Assembly (NCBI RefSeq): GCF_021155765.1
Contig: NC_060112.1
Span: forward strand, 7,564,001-7,628,000
Length of the DNA: 64,000 nt
Reading direction: 5' to 3'
From: Diprion similis
Lineage: Eukaryota > Arthropoda > Insecta > Hymenoptera > Diprionidae
The notes below the pieces were generated by a model. That model did not search any database, was not told where the DNA came from, and saw only the letters and a program-made list of their open reading frames with translations. Position numbers and translations under genes: made by a program. Below, piece after piece: positions 38,601 to 49,741 of the stretch. Numbering within the stretch: position 1 is the first letter of the stretch; every line of letters begins with the position of its first letter.

Positions 38601-41600
38601 GTGTTTGAGCCATATTAAAGCGATCGCTACATCATACTTGCGATTATAGGTATTATGAATGCAAATAATATGTTAAATGCACGCAGATTGGCAAGAGCAA
38701 GTATCATTATTGCAGATGAGTATCTTGCATTGTTTTTTGGGATTATATCTTTTCGACGTTTTTATCGCTGTACTAAGACCGGAACATTGATTTTCCACAT
38801 TATTTAAACCTGACAAAAAAAATGCACCAAAAACTTTCATCTTTTTTCTACAAGTTCGAAACATATAACTGAGGCTCTGTATTTAAGTCAACATAATCTC
38901 AAGACGCTTGCGCGCATCGACTGTTTCCACCCCAACGAGTCAAAGTTTGCTTGGTTGGTCAGCCTGTCTAGGCAAAAAACTTGGCGCATGTGTACTTGGG
39001 TTTTGAATTTCCTAAGACCATCGCCGATGTTATATAATATGTATACATAATGTCGAAGTAAGTTATCATCTGAATCATACCGTAGATTAAGCCAAAGAAT
39101 CATGTGCCAAATGTACTTTTCATTTCTTTCTTTTTTAATCTTTTTCGAGAAAAACGAATAAGAAAAAATCTCGTGCCAAATTCAGATAGTCAAAATGTTT
39201 CCGCAAGGGATGATGGGTATAACAAATAGAAGAACGTTAAGTGAAAAAGATATATATATATTTAGTGTGTGAAAGAATCAAGCGTTCGATTCGAATAATA
39301 TATCTATTCTGGTGCTAATATATATATATATATATATACATACAGGCATATATACTGCTGTAAAATAATATGTATGCATAAAAAATAACATACGTTACAC
39401 GCTTGTTATTGCAAGATACTTGAACGTCTGAACTTGACACGACAAATATATGTACATATACTGCATACGCACAGTACATATATATATATATTATAATATA
39501 ATATATTTTATAAGTAACAAACAATACTCTTTTACATAGACGATAAGTTGTCAACTATAATATACCGTAAACTCTAGATTAGCAAATTGTTTTGTGAATG
39601 AATGAATGCAGTAATTAATTAATTAATTTTTCTAACGAGTCAATTGATAGGCCTGTGAGAAAAACTGTACGTGTGAAAACTGCGGACCGCGCGAAAATCA
39701 ATCTGCGTTGAAAAGGCGGGTTAGGCTACGACGTGCAAGGCCGTTTATATTTCCCTCTTTCCTCCCGAATATTATCTACCTACGTACCCCACACGCATAG
39801 GTCAAGCACATGTTATTATTTTTATACATGATAATTCGTTCACGATAATTTTAACGCGCGTAATGATTTCAATAATTTGAAAACGCGCTGTATAGCTATA
39901 CTTGCGGCAGTTATACTTATGTAAGTATGAATATAGGAATGTATAATAAATAATATCGCTACTATTATTATCATTATTACTACTACTACTACTACTACTA
40001 TAAACTTTTTTCCAACAGCTATTACACTATTTCCATGACATTTGAAGAAGTAATAATAAAGTGCAATTATCAATATTATTTGTCTGCATGTCTCGTTTCT
40101 CAATTTAACGCTGAACAACCTCGCAGGCGACGGAAGGGTATACGTGTACGAAGACGAGTGCAGAGGTAGTAAACCGTGGAGGGTCGTTCGTGTCATACGG
40201 TTTCAAACCGCTGTTTCAATATTTTTCCGATGGATTTTTATCTTCTTTTTCCCTATTTTTTTCCTTGCACCGTCATGCAATGTGACACGTTCGTCAGTTT
40301 TCAAGGATGTTGGAAATGTATGGAGAGTACAGACTGGTTAGGAAATTGTCAAAACAACAAGAATTATGAAATAACTGTTCAGCAGGTGTTACTACAGAAA
40401 TTGTTCAATATAAAAGTCGACTTACTGTGTTTTGTTTTTCATTGGCATAACAAATACAATTTTATTACAGCTATGATAATTAAATGGAAACTTTATAATG
40501 AAAAGGAACAACCAATCTGACAATAATTAAATCATTTTTGTACTTGGGTTTTGACAGAACAACAATGCAATATCGTTGCCAAGAAAATATAAAATAATTA
40601 TTCATACCAGAATACACTTTTACTCGTTTACGGGATAGGAAGAGGATAACGGGGTAGCCGTCGAATCAAAACGCCAGGATATCTGACGGCACACTGTATT
40701 TCGGTGATAAAAAAAAGTCAGCGAGTTCGGACCGAAAGCACCTTCAAGCTTAGGTTCTCGCCTCTATTTTCATAAAAAGAACAGTATGGTAAAACAATTT
40801 TGGCGCATGCACGGTGCTGGAGAGCTCGATTTCGCACACTAAGTAGATTTGTTTGAACGTACGTTTGTTCAGCACGATTTTCAGCCGAAACTGCGATAAC
40901 AATTTCACCAAATTTTTAACTTTAACCGTACCGGTCAAAGTCTTCAAAATTGTTGATAACTCAAAATAATTAAGAAGAGAACTCAAGATTATAATTGCTT
41001 AATAATACAAAAAGGAATTGTTTTATTTTTTACCATGATTCTATCGTAATATAAAATCTGCGACGATTACAGAATCGAGTTTTCATGGATCTCGTGTGTA
41101 TCAGAAAAGACAAATGTACTGGATAACTACCCTTAACATAATCCAAAAATCTTTACTTGTGTTCGCGCCTAGTTACGCTCTACACAGTTTTTAAGGTGCT
41201 TATAAAGTTCCGTTGTTGATGTTCTTTGTAATCGTAGAACCAGATCAGCTGCCATGTAGTCATTTTACCATTAAATCTTATGGAACTGGGCTCAAAGTGT
41301 ATGTTTCATCACTGTGAAAATTTTCCCAATTTCGGTGAGTCATAACTGTCTTGTAAATTTTTTTTCCAAATTTTCGAAAAGTAAAAAGTCGCTTCACTTT
41401 ATACCAAATTAAGGCATCAATTGCCCAAGTTTCATCCTGATCGATTCAACGGTATAGGAGTTTTGGCTTGCTACGTTTTCGAGGTGTACAACGCGACTTC
41501 ATCAGCACCATTAGCTTTTAGTTCTGGCGTCCGCCGCAAGAGGGCAGGCTTGGCGCCTCTTGATAAATACGCGCGCGCACAATTAGCTCAGGCTCAGATA

Positions 41601-44600
41601 AGTTTCGGCAGCGAGCGAACGCGGACCGGTTCGTCGGTTTCATAATTCGCAATATTTCCCCACGGATGATCCCTTTATTTGAGCCGTGTTTATATTTTAG
41701 CCATTCCCTGTACTTGGCTCGCTCTCCAATATGGTCGTTCCCTGTACTTTGGTGAGCTGATCGCTAGATCGTCGCCTGCCATTGTGCACCTTTCACAAGG
41801 TTATACTGAATAAACGAAGGGTTGTTACCCCAATTCTTTAGAATGAAAAAGTTGAGTGAAAAAGTAAGGTGTGACTTGTTGCTTGTAGTATTCACTCTTC
41901 ATGTAATCAAATCTACTGACACTAGACGGCTTGCTTGAGCTTTTTTCTCTATACCGTCATGGTGTTTCCGCCGAAGCAAGCCATTAGTCACGTTTAGTTT
42001 ATACGCGAAATTACTATGTTCTTATTGGAATCCTGACTACTAATTCCTTCCCGAATTCCCACATTTTTGTGGTAGATTTCGAAACACTTCATTTAAAACT
42101 TAAAAGATCCGTAAAAACTTAATTTAGTAAAAAGTATAAGTTTAGCAAACACTGCAATTTCTTCGTGCATTTATAAATAATTATAATAAATAATCCTCTA
42201 TTGAATTATTTTCAGTTTTAATAGAAACTCGTCTATTTTTATTCCGTTCAGTGAAAATGTATTCCAAAGCATTTTTTCTGTAATCGATTTTTTATAGTTT
42301 ATATTGGCGAACGAGAGACCCTTAACCCTGCAGAAAAAAATGCGAGGAAAGACGAATTTGAATCATAAAAGCTTATCAACGCGTCAGAGAAATCACAATA
42401 TTGCACCATTTTGCATATAGTGGCTTTTTGCTATTAACAATTTTTCATCCAATCCTTTGATAAATTTTTTTGTTATTTACGGGTTATTTGCGAAAAGAAT
42501 TCTACGTAACATTTTGTACAAACTCATAGCTCCATTGCGATCAATGATAGGCAGACGAATCGTTCTTCTAATTTTGGTAGAAAGTTTTAGTTTTTAAATA
42601 AAAATGTGTTAACTAACACCAGTGCGAAAATGTAATTGTTTATTTAAAAATCTCCGCCGCTACACATCGGAACGAACGGCGCTATAAATTGAAGTTGTAG
42701 ATCAGTGTTTGAAACAAGTGAATGTGGTTAATTGGAATATTGCATCGTATGCGGCTTTGAAATGATTGGGATTGAAATCGGACCTGGTGAGTCATTATTT
42801 TCTATCTTCTAAATATGTTTTTCTCATTTTCTTGGCTGCTTTGGGATATTTTGCAAAAAGATAATTGAAAAGGTGATTTTTGTCACGAATAACGAATTTT
42901 CTCCAGGTGCGCAAGGGATGCATCTACAGTGCCCCATATTTGAATTAAATGAAATTCTTCTTAAAAAAATTCTAAAAAATCAGGTTGTAAAAAGTGTGAC
43001 AACTAGCCACCCTCACCTTTTACTATCTTGAAACTTTCAAGAAATTTGGGAAGAAATAGCGAAACGAAAGTCTTTTGTTTTCGAGAAATGAATTCACAAA
43101 GCATGAGATGCGTGTAATAATTCGGATTCATTTCTTTTACATGGCGGGGAGATAATTCCAAACGTTCTTTCTCGTTCCATAACTTTGCTTTTGACGGTGG
43201 TGACCATTTGCTCTTAAAGACTAATACTACCGTGTGTACACGAAATTAAGGGCCATTTTCTTAAATTTATTTAAGAAAAATGAATTGAAATTCTTTAATT
43301 CTGTTTTTCATACACATTGATATAAGTCTCGAAGTACAGAAAATTTAAAAAAACAATTATCTTAAAACAAAATAACGGTGGACTAGCTGATGAAAGGAAT
43401 CTTCTTTTTTCCACGGGCGACCACCTGCAGGTCGCAATTTTTAATCCAGAACAAAAACCGGGAAACATTTTAAAAGAAGATGCTAAAATCTTGGGAAATA
43501 CGTAGGATTTTTCGGAAATATTAATTTTTACAAACATGTCGTCAATTCGAAGGAAAAAGTGAAAAATAAACTTAATAAAACTTTTTTCTTCAAACTGACT
43601 CTATTTTTGTAAAAAATAATATTTCTGAAAAATCCTACGCACTTCATAAGATTTTGGTATCTTCTTCTAAGTTCTTTTTAGTATTTTGTTTTAGATTAAA
43701 AATTGCGACCTGCAGGTAGTCGCCCGTGAAAAAAACAACAAGTTTGCTTTCATGAGCCACTCCACCGCCTTTTTGTTTCAAAATAATTAAAGAAAAATTT
43801 TTTCTTGTACTTCAAGACTCATATTAACATGTATGAAAACCAGAATTAAAAATATGAATTAATGTTTCTTAAATAAATTGGAGAAAATGACTCTTTGCTT
43901 TCGTGTACACAAAGTAGTATTAGCCCTTAATACGAGTAGTTACGAGGAATCCGTTTCCATGATAAAGATCCGCTCACATACGTATTCTCACAGTAATGCA
44001 TTTCTGAAGCGTATCTTCGATCACAAAGGTGTTTATTACATCTCGAGGCAAACTAAAGACGACCATCCGTCTGCTGCGTCATAGTTGAAATAGCAGCGCG
44101 ATTCTCACACGGTATAGTTTCATTTTCGAAAATATGATATATTGAAATGCATGAACCGTTAATAGTACTTTGACAATTGTACCTGCAGCGTATGCCGCGG
44201 CAATCAAAGTATAGCGAGACTGTCCACATGTTATGGATGCACATGTTAGAAATATATCAAATGTGTATACAAGCGAAAAACAGGAACGGAATTCCTTTAT
44301 CTTCTCCTACTTTGCAACCCAATCCATACAAGATACTTATCGTTAGCGGTTATTTTTTCTTTGCTTCATTTCTGTCTCTATCGCTCTCTATTTCTTTCTC
44401 AGTCAACAGTGCTGAAAAAACATTTCACAATATGTAGCTATATGTATGTCGTCTTCACTAACAGATCAACTTTTTTAAAACCTCATGATTTCCCAGATTG
44501 TAGCACTGGGTGGGGAAATCCTCAATGGCTTTTTTCACATTTTACAATCTGTATGGGGATTAAAAAGAAACAGTGACAAATACGCAATGCCGCAAAATTT

Positions 44601-47600
44601 TAGATGCCTGTTAAATTTCTGGTACCACGCTAATTACAAATGTATTAACGATATTGATTTTTGTCTAGCCAGAGATGTCTCAAATATTGTTTTTCTTACA
44701 ATTTTACACAACAGATTATCTCATAAGTTTTACCGAGTTTTGATAAAATTCGAAAGCACGTGGACCCCATATAACAATTTATAAAATAACAGTTGCACTG
44801 GTTTTCAAATTATTAATGAAACAAATGCGAAATTGCAGAAAAATGTAATAATTTTTCTCTTATATATAATCATTTAGCCGTGAATTTCATCGGTTGAATA
44901 TGATGGGATTTTTTTTATAAAAATTCGATCTTCTTACCCGACGACGTACGATTTATAAGATATCTCGGTAGTTGTTAGGAATCAAAATTCAATGAAATGA
45001 ACAGAAAATTACTTGTCATGCACAACAATAACGAATTGTATTACAAGACTAATACAACTCGGTTGCCACCGAAATTTTCACAGCTCTTAATATATTCCGA
45101 CGAGGCTAATACCATTTTACATTCACTATCAAAAATGCGAGTATTAACGTCATTTTAACTGAGAATTGAGCATTGTTACACTTTGAAAAAACCCTACACA
45201 GTGTATTCAGATTGCGACCCACAAAATGAATACTTGCATAATGTGTGTAATCAATCCATCTATTTTTTTTATATATCGTTTGAAAATTGATGCTGAGAAT
45301 CATATATTACACATTTTGGGAACAATTCAAGATATTGAAATGTTAATCTTGTTCGTTTGTTCTCCAAATTTTTTATTATAAATATTCCGTATTAATTAAA
45401 GGTAAACCCATCGGTTCTGGTTTACTGCTCCGGATAGATGTCCGCCAAGCCGAAGCAAAAGCGCATAAATATATACAGAACTTGTAAGTACTTACCGGAT
45501 CTTTAGCAAATGGTCTCCGTGGCTTTATATGCACACTTTTCTTTCTCCACGTTCCCCAAAAAGGCGGTCGACGATTCTCAGCGAACATGAAGAGCTTGGG
45601 ATGATGCTTTTCTACCACTGCGGCATCCCCTTGGTCCACCGCATCGGAGGAACTGTCTTCTTCATCTGTATAACGTGTTATCAAGATTATTTTGGATAGT
45701 GAGAAATAGATTACCCTTACTTTATTGTGGTTACATATGACAAGAGGCACTATCCGAAATATCAATCTAATGAGTTTTGTAGTAAATGACGAAGACATTA
45801 TCCTTTGAATTTTGGCAATCCATGTACGGAAAATCTCACGCGAAACCACCAAGAAAAAAATTTCTCTTATTAGTCTTGAAGGGAAAATTTTCCTTATTTT
45901 TGTCTAGATGTTTAGTGTTATTCAAAAATATTAAACTTTGAATTTGATCAATGGTAGAAAATTTGCCTGGTCTTCTCTGTGATGCTTCAATTTCTGTATA
46001 TTTGCAGTATTTATCTGGATAATTAGTTAAAAAATTTTATTTACGTTTCGACTATTTCTTTCAAATTGGTTTTTCTGTACTTCACTTCTAATTATGCATA
46101 ATTGAATGAATCAAATGTAGTACATTTTTTTACGCCACAGAATTATCTATGGATTCAATTAAAGATTCTTTTCCACTGACAAAAATAGGTACTAGATAAC
46201 CGCCCTGATGATTGTTATTTGAAAACAAAAAACAAGCGAATGGAATAAATCAATACCAAAATGTAGAAACGGGAAGCATTTGGCGGAAGCTTTGCAAAAT
46301 CAATGCTCATTCTAATTTTAAAGACTATTGGAAGTGTATTTGCAAAGTAATTTGGAAAAATTCTGAGCAAAAAATGTTATTGCGACAGACACGAGATGGG
46401 CAATTAAAAACTCAGTTATTCCTTGCCACTGACACTTGAGAACGAAAAATGGATGGAAAAAAAATTGAAATTTGGTATTTCACAGGAAAACAAAATAGTT
46501 AATTACCAATAATAACGATATCATCTTTGATCTCACATGGCCAAGTTCTTCCGGATCTACCAATAACATTGCGATTTCGTTTTAGCTGATTGAGATATAA
46601 TTCGTTTTGCAAGACTCCTTTGTTGAATAATCCATCGAAAGTTAATTTTGTTTCATTATTAAGATTCCGCCTAGTTATCGGAGCCACCTTCATGTCTACT
46701 TTGACTTCAAATGGCATGAAATTTTGGTCTTTAACCACACCGTCTTCTTCGAGAGCTTTTGTTTCCTGCTTTTTCGGAACAAAGAAGTTTGCAAAAGTAG
46801 ATGCAGCCTTTTGTTTTTTACGCTCAGCCTCTTCTTCTTTCTTTCGACGCTCCTCCTCCTTTGCCTCCTTCTCTTTCTGCCTTTGCCTACGAAAATTTAG
46901 ACTGGTTAAACTAATATAAACTTTGAAATCAAAAGTTTATATAATCTTTACCATAAAGTTCTGTAAGACAAGTAGGTACTTTGTATTTGTATCACACTTC
47001 TAAAATTCTAGACAGAAATTATACAAGTATTTAGTACTCACTCATTTTCAATTTGCTTTTTCAACTCCTTCATTTCTTTTTCTTTTCGCTTTTGTTCTTT
47101 CTCGAGTTTCTCCTTCTCTTCCCTCTCCTTCCTCTTTTCTTCCTTCTCTTTCCTACGATTCTCACGCTGCTCTTCCCGCTTCTTCTCTTTTTCCTGAGCG
47201 AACAAGTTATAAACTATAATGCTGTTGTCACTACTTACTTAACATAAAAGTTACACAAAACGGTTTGGTGAAGTTAACACATAGAAACGTACCATTTTCA
47301 ACCGTTGCTTTTCTTCGCGTTTCTTGGCACTCTGAAGTCGTCTTTCAATTTGTTTTGGAGTTAATTTTCTGTTTTTAAATAAACCCGATTTGTCACTTCT
47401 AGGTGTTTTGCTTCCATCATTTTCTTCTAATGTTTTATCCTTGTCTGTATTCTCATTACTAGACTTATCTGGGTCGTCGTCGGCATCTTCGTCCGATGAT
47501 GAACCACCAGTATCAGAATCCGATTCATCATTCTTAGCATTAGTGTTATCAGAATGTGTGCTATCCTTTTGAAGAGAGGTTGAATCAGTGTCTGAATTTT

Positions 47601-48582
47601 TCATCCCTTCGGAAAGGAGTTTCTCCTCCTCACTGGTGATGTTCTGCTCAGTATTGTCAGGTGATTCAATATTAATCTGAGATTCTGTAATGTTTGTCGA
47701 GGCGGCACTATTATTCTCTTTGATCTGATCCGTACAATTTTTAGATTCTGAAATTTGTTCCATAGTTCTTTCCGAACTTTGTTCAACGATTTTCTTAGAG
47801 CTTTGCTCTAGAACTTCCTTTGATGGTTGTAAGTCTAATTTTACTTTCAATGAAGTATCGCTGTCTTTGCTGCTGCCACTTTCATAATCACTCATTGCTA
47901 AAAGCTGGAGATCATCCTTTGATTCTTTACTCTGAGCTTTTTTTAAAAACCTATTTAACGAACCATAATCCTTGCGTTTTTTGACATCAATTTCACTATC
48001 AATTGAAATTTTTTCAGCACGCTTGGCCGTACCTTCTTCTTTAAATTCCACTAACGTCTTAGCATTTCCTCCATCATCCACATTTTCCGCATCCGACAAA
48101 TCCACTTCGATAATTTCAACTTCACTACTCTTGGCCCTTTTAGCCACATTTTGTTTCTTAGCCATCTTCCCAGTCCTAGAACTTTTGTTTTCCACTGGTG
48201 ATGGTGATTCTAGCTTCCTCTTTTTGTTTGCCATTGTATTGGGCGACCCCAATGAACTGACCATTTGAAATGGCAGCTGAGCTGAAAATTAACAGAGGAT
48301 TTAAACAAACCTCTTACTCAAATTCATTACATACTAGATTGTGTAATCGATGGCGTAGTGAATACAATGGTTTGTACAAATTTTTTGGTCATGTCAAATA
48401 CTTGGAGATGTTGTTCACCCAAGTCCAATACTTCGAAGTTGTGAATTTGGCTTTTGCAATAGATAGAATCGCAAGTTTATATGAAAGTAGTTAGAATTAC
48501 CTTGCTTCATTTTTTTTCTCGGAGGTGTCACTATTTCGTTAGTGCAATCCTTCTCTTCGATAGAGACTTCCATAACTTTCAT
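24555..48582 (-). CDS. Caf1-180: Chromatin assembly factor 1 large subunit (CAF-1 p150/p180), 9 coding exons
   Basis: Nuclear histone chaperone subunit that deposits H3-H4 behind the replication fork with PCNA. Exons: 48582-48501, 48281-47293, 47193-47042, 46886-46507, 45665-45496, 26607-26459, 26361-26310, 26224-26086, 25579-24555; 1045 aa, all phases consistent. In order: an N-terminal KKMKQAQLPF motif like human KKLIQARLPF (residues about 23-32); a SUMO-interacting-like IIEVDL (84-89); the Lys/Glu/Arg-rich KER helix (about 335-450); a PIP-like [24 protein letters not shown]; the acidic ED region with [15 protein letters not shown] then VPHGYLSDEE; VIGCVWQ; a winged-helix domain (about 760-855, ending PNRWEYTL); and LITQFTKK (about 879-886). 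A noncoding exon is likely, since an acceptor lies 10 nt before the ATG. Intron 5 (26608-45495) is 18.9 kb and carries Klf15 on the other strand. Minus-strand AATAAA: plus TTTATT at 24293-24298. Confidence 0.93.
31536..31650. repeat. Exact 10-bp periodic A-tract array
   Basis: Twelve successive decamers, without any indel, start with GAAAT or a one- to two-base variant (AAAAT, AAAAA, GAAAG, TAAAT) at 31536, 31546, 31556 and so on to 31646. The spacer bases vary (TCTCG, CTTTT, CGTAG). The phase equals one helical turn, so the DNA is predicted to be intrinsically curved. Confidence 0.85.
32658..32689. repeat. (CA)n microsatellite
   Basis: Pure CA dinucleotide run of about 16 units, roughly 0.8 kb upstream of the predicted Klf15 first coding exon. 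Confidence 0.9.
33181..33521 (+). other. Presumed Klf15 leader/promoter region
   Basis: The DNA just before the predicted first coding exon is richer in CpG than the rest of the intron (especially 32920-33140). No clear TATA, Inr or DPE combination stands out, so no start site is assigned. Confidence 0.3.
33522..37916 (+). CDS. Klf15: Kruppel-like factor 15 homolog, 5 coding exons
   Basis: Nuclear C2H2 zinc-finger transcription factor binding CACCC/GC boxes. Exons: 33522-33548 (MVADTSTFD), 35559-35829, 36050-36295, 36888-37033, 37611-37916; 331 aa, phases consistent. Three fingers at the C-terminus: C223/C228/H241/H245, C253/C258/H271/H275, C283/C286/H299/H303, with TGEKPF and SGIKPY linkers. 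The finger sequence ([20 protein letters not shown], then [19 protein letters not shown]) is closest to vertebrate KLF15 among family members I know. The N-terminal half is Ser/Thr/acid-rich with repeated SEL units ([18 protein letters not shown]), a likely activation region. In Drosophila, Klf15 is needed for nephrocyte differentiation. The short first exon is the least certain: without it the ATG at 35559 gives 322 aa. The whole gene sits inside Caf1-180 intron 5, antisense to it. Confidence 0.87.
33549..35558 (+). other. Klf15 intron 1 (predicted)
   Basis: 2.0 kb from a GTGAGT donor to an ATCATAG acceptor. AT-rich, with no other gene seen. Confidence 0.5.
37034..37610 (+). other. Klf15 intron 4
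   Basis: Splits zinc finger 1 between its cysteine pair and its histidine pair, from GTACGT donor to GTATTTAG acceptor. No feature seen inside. Confidence 0.8.
38351..38356 (+). terminator. Candidate Klf15 poly(A) signal
   Basis: Canonical AATAAA about 435 nt after the Klf15 stop codon, followed by a T-rich stretch. Confidence 0.45.
39317..39338. repeat. (TA)n microsatellite
   Basis: Pure TA run of about 11 units in AT-rich DNA. Confidence 0.85.
41534..41547 (+). promoter_or_regulatory. Second, weaker CTCF-like motif
   Basis: CCGCAAGAGGGCAG agrees with the CTCF core except at two positions. It lies in a short GC-rich island within the AT-rich intron, between Klf15 and the 5' exons of Caf1-180. 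Confidence 0.25.
43214..43930. mobile_element. piggyBac-like foldback MITE with TTAA duplications
   Basis: A 709-bp element (43218-43926) is flanked by TTAA at 43214-43217 and 43927-43930. Its two arms (about 43218-43560 and 43600-43926) are reverse complements over nearly their full length, for example left TGTGTACACGAA against right TTCGTGTACACA, and TGCAGGTCGCAATTTTTAAT near 43430 against ATTAAAAATTGCGACCTGCA near 43695. The right end reads GGGCTAATACTAC inward from TTAA; the left end has mutated to AGACTAATACTAC. TTAA target sites and GGG/CCC-type ends fit the piggyBac superfamily. It has no coding capacity. Confidence 0.75.
43931..45495. other. Caf1-180 intron 5, proximal part
   Basis: AT-rich DNA with short open frames of no recognisable family. 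No gene is called. Confidence 0.6.
45666..46506 (-). other. Caf1-180 intron 4
   Basis: 841-nt intron in the acidic hinge before the WGTW-containing exon. No feature is seen inside. Confidence 0.75.
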
Positions 48583-49741
48583 TGTAAGATTCCTGCAATA
48601 AAATTCGTAACCAGAACACTTCAAGAATTTGTTACAACGTGACAAGACAATTAGTTTCCCGGTCGAAAATATTAATTGACGTTTAAAGTAAATGTTTCAC
48701 CTCTAATTGTCGTCAGTCAAACGATCCCCGGTCTTGTAGAAGTGTAAATGCTAACGAGGCAAGTCATTACTGACTGCTCGCAATACTATAACCTCTTAAA
48801 TTGACATCAAGTTGAATAAGCAATAAAAAATTTTGAAAATTGATAGTTAGCTCATATCATTGAAAAATTGTCGCACGTGAGATACCGACGAAACTTTGAA
48901 AATATTTACTTTATATTGTTGAATGGTTTGATAAATAACACGATACTGCCTCCCACATAAGAAATCGCGCGGGAATTAAACAGGTTTTCTGCTTTGTGAT
49001 TTGTGAACTTTGTGTACGGCAATGTGTTCCGAAACTTCACATCGAAGTGCCTCAAACCCATTCTACAATAGTCGCATACGTTCCTGTTCCCGTGAATGAG
49101 ACAGGTATGTATGTATGTATGCACACACATACAAGAAACTCTTGACGGAAAAGGAACGATTCGTATGCATCTACATATTACAGACCGAGCTCAAAGGTAA
49201 GCATAGAGCTTAATGAGTCTCACAGAAAGTCTTCGCTCGGAGTAGGTTTTTCAAACTAATTTTAGAAGTTTTTCATGATAAGTGCATGTCGGTAACCAAG
49301 CCGTGCTCTGCGGTATTTAACATAACGGCGTTGACGGAATGTATTACTTAAATATATACTTAAATTTAAATATAAGGACTGACAGGTTGACTTTAGTCCG
49401 CCAATTTCACGTAGGATTGTATGCATCCGGAGGCAGAACAGTTTTACTCATTACCAACCGCGATGCGAAGTCTTTTACGGTAAGTAATTGCAGATCACTG
49501 TTTTACCCCCCGAACCCACATGGCGGAAAATTAATCCAAGTGTCTTCTCTGGTTATGCCCAAAGAGAAAACCCTCTCAATATACATCTTTGTCAATTTCT
49601 GAATTCTTGTGTGAGTAAGAAAAGGATAGATATCCTTGGATATTTCAACCGCGATGTGACTGATTAATGTAAATCTACATACTCCGTGAGTTAAAGGCAG
49701 TTTTTGGCAGCCACCAGCTTGTCATTTGTCAAGTGTCAATC
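48583..49741. other. Head-to-head intergenic region between Caf1-180 and GPKOW
   Basis: About 1.16 kb separates the two divergent start codons. On the minus strand an acceptor (TTTATTGCAG) ends 10 nt before the Caf1-180 ATG, so a noncoding first exon of that gene should lie in this stretch. A tetranucleotide TATG run occurs near 49106-49120. No clear TATA box was seen. Confidence 0.5.

Larger units (their letters stand above)
38357..43213. other. Caf1-180 intron 5, middle part (after Klf15)
   Basis: AT-rich with TA runs (about 39318-39338 and 39478-39490), a CTA triplet run near 39980-40000 and a GC-richer island at about 41500-41640 that includes a CTCF-like site. No gene is visible. Confidence 0.6.

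Noticed and set aside
45376-45495. Extension of the Caf1-180 exon 5 reading frame past 45496
   Set aside because: It passes a strong GTAAGT donor and the continuation does not match the CAF-1 family, while the exon at 26607 does.
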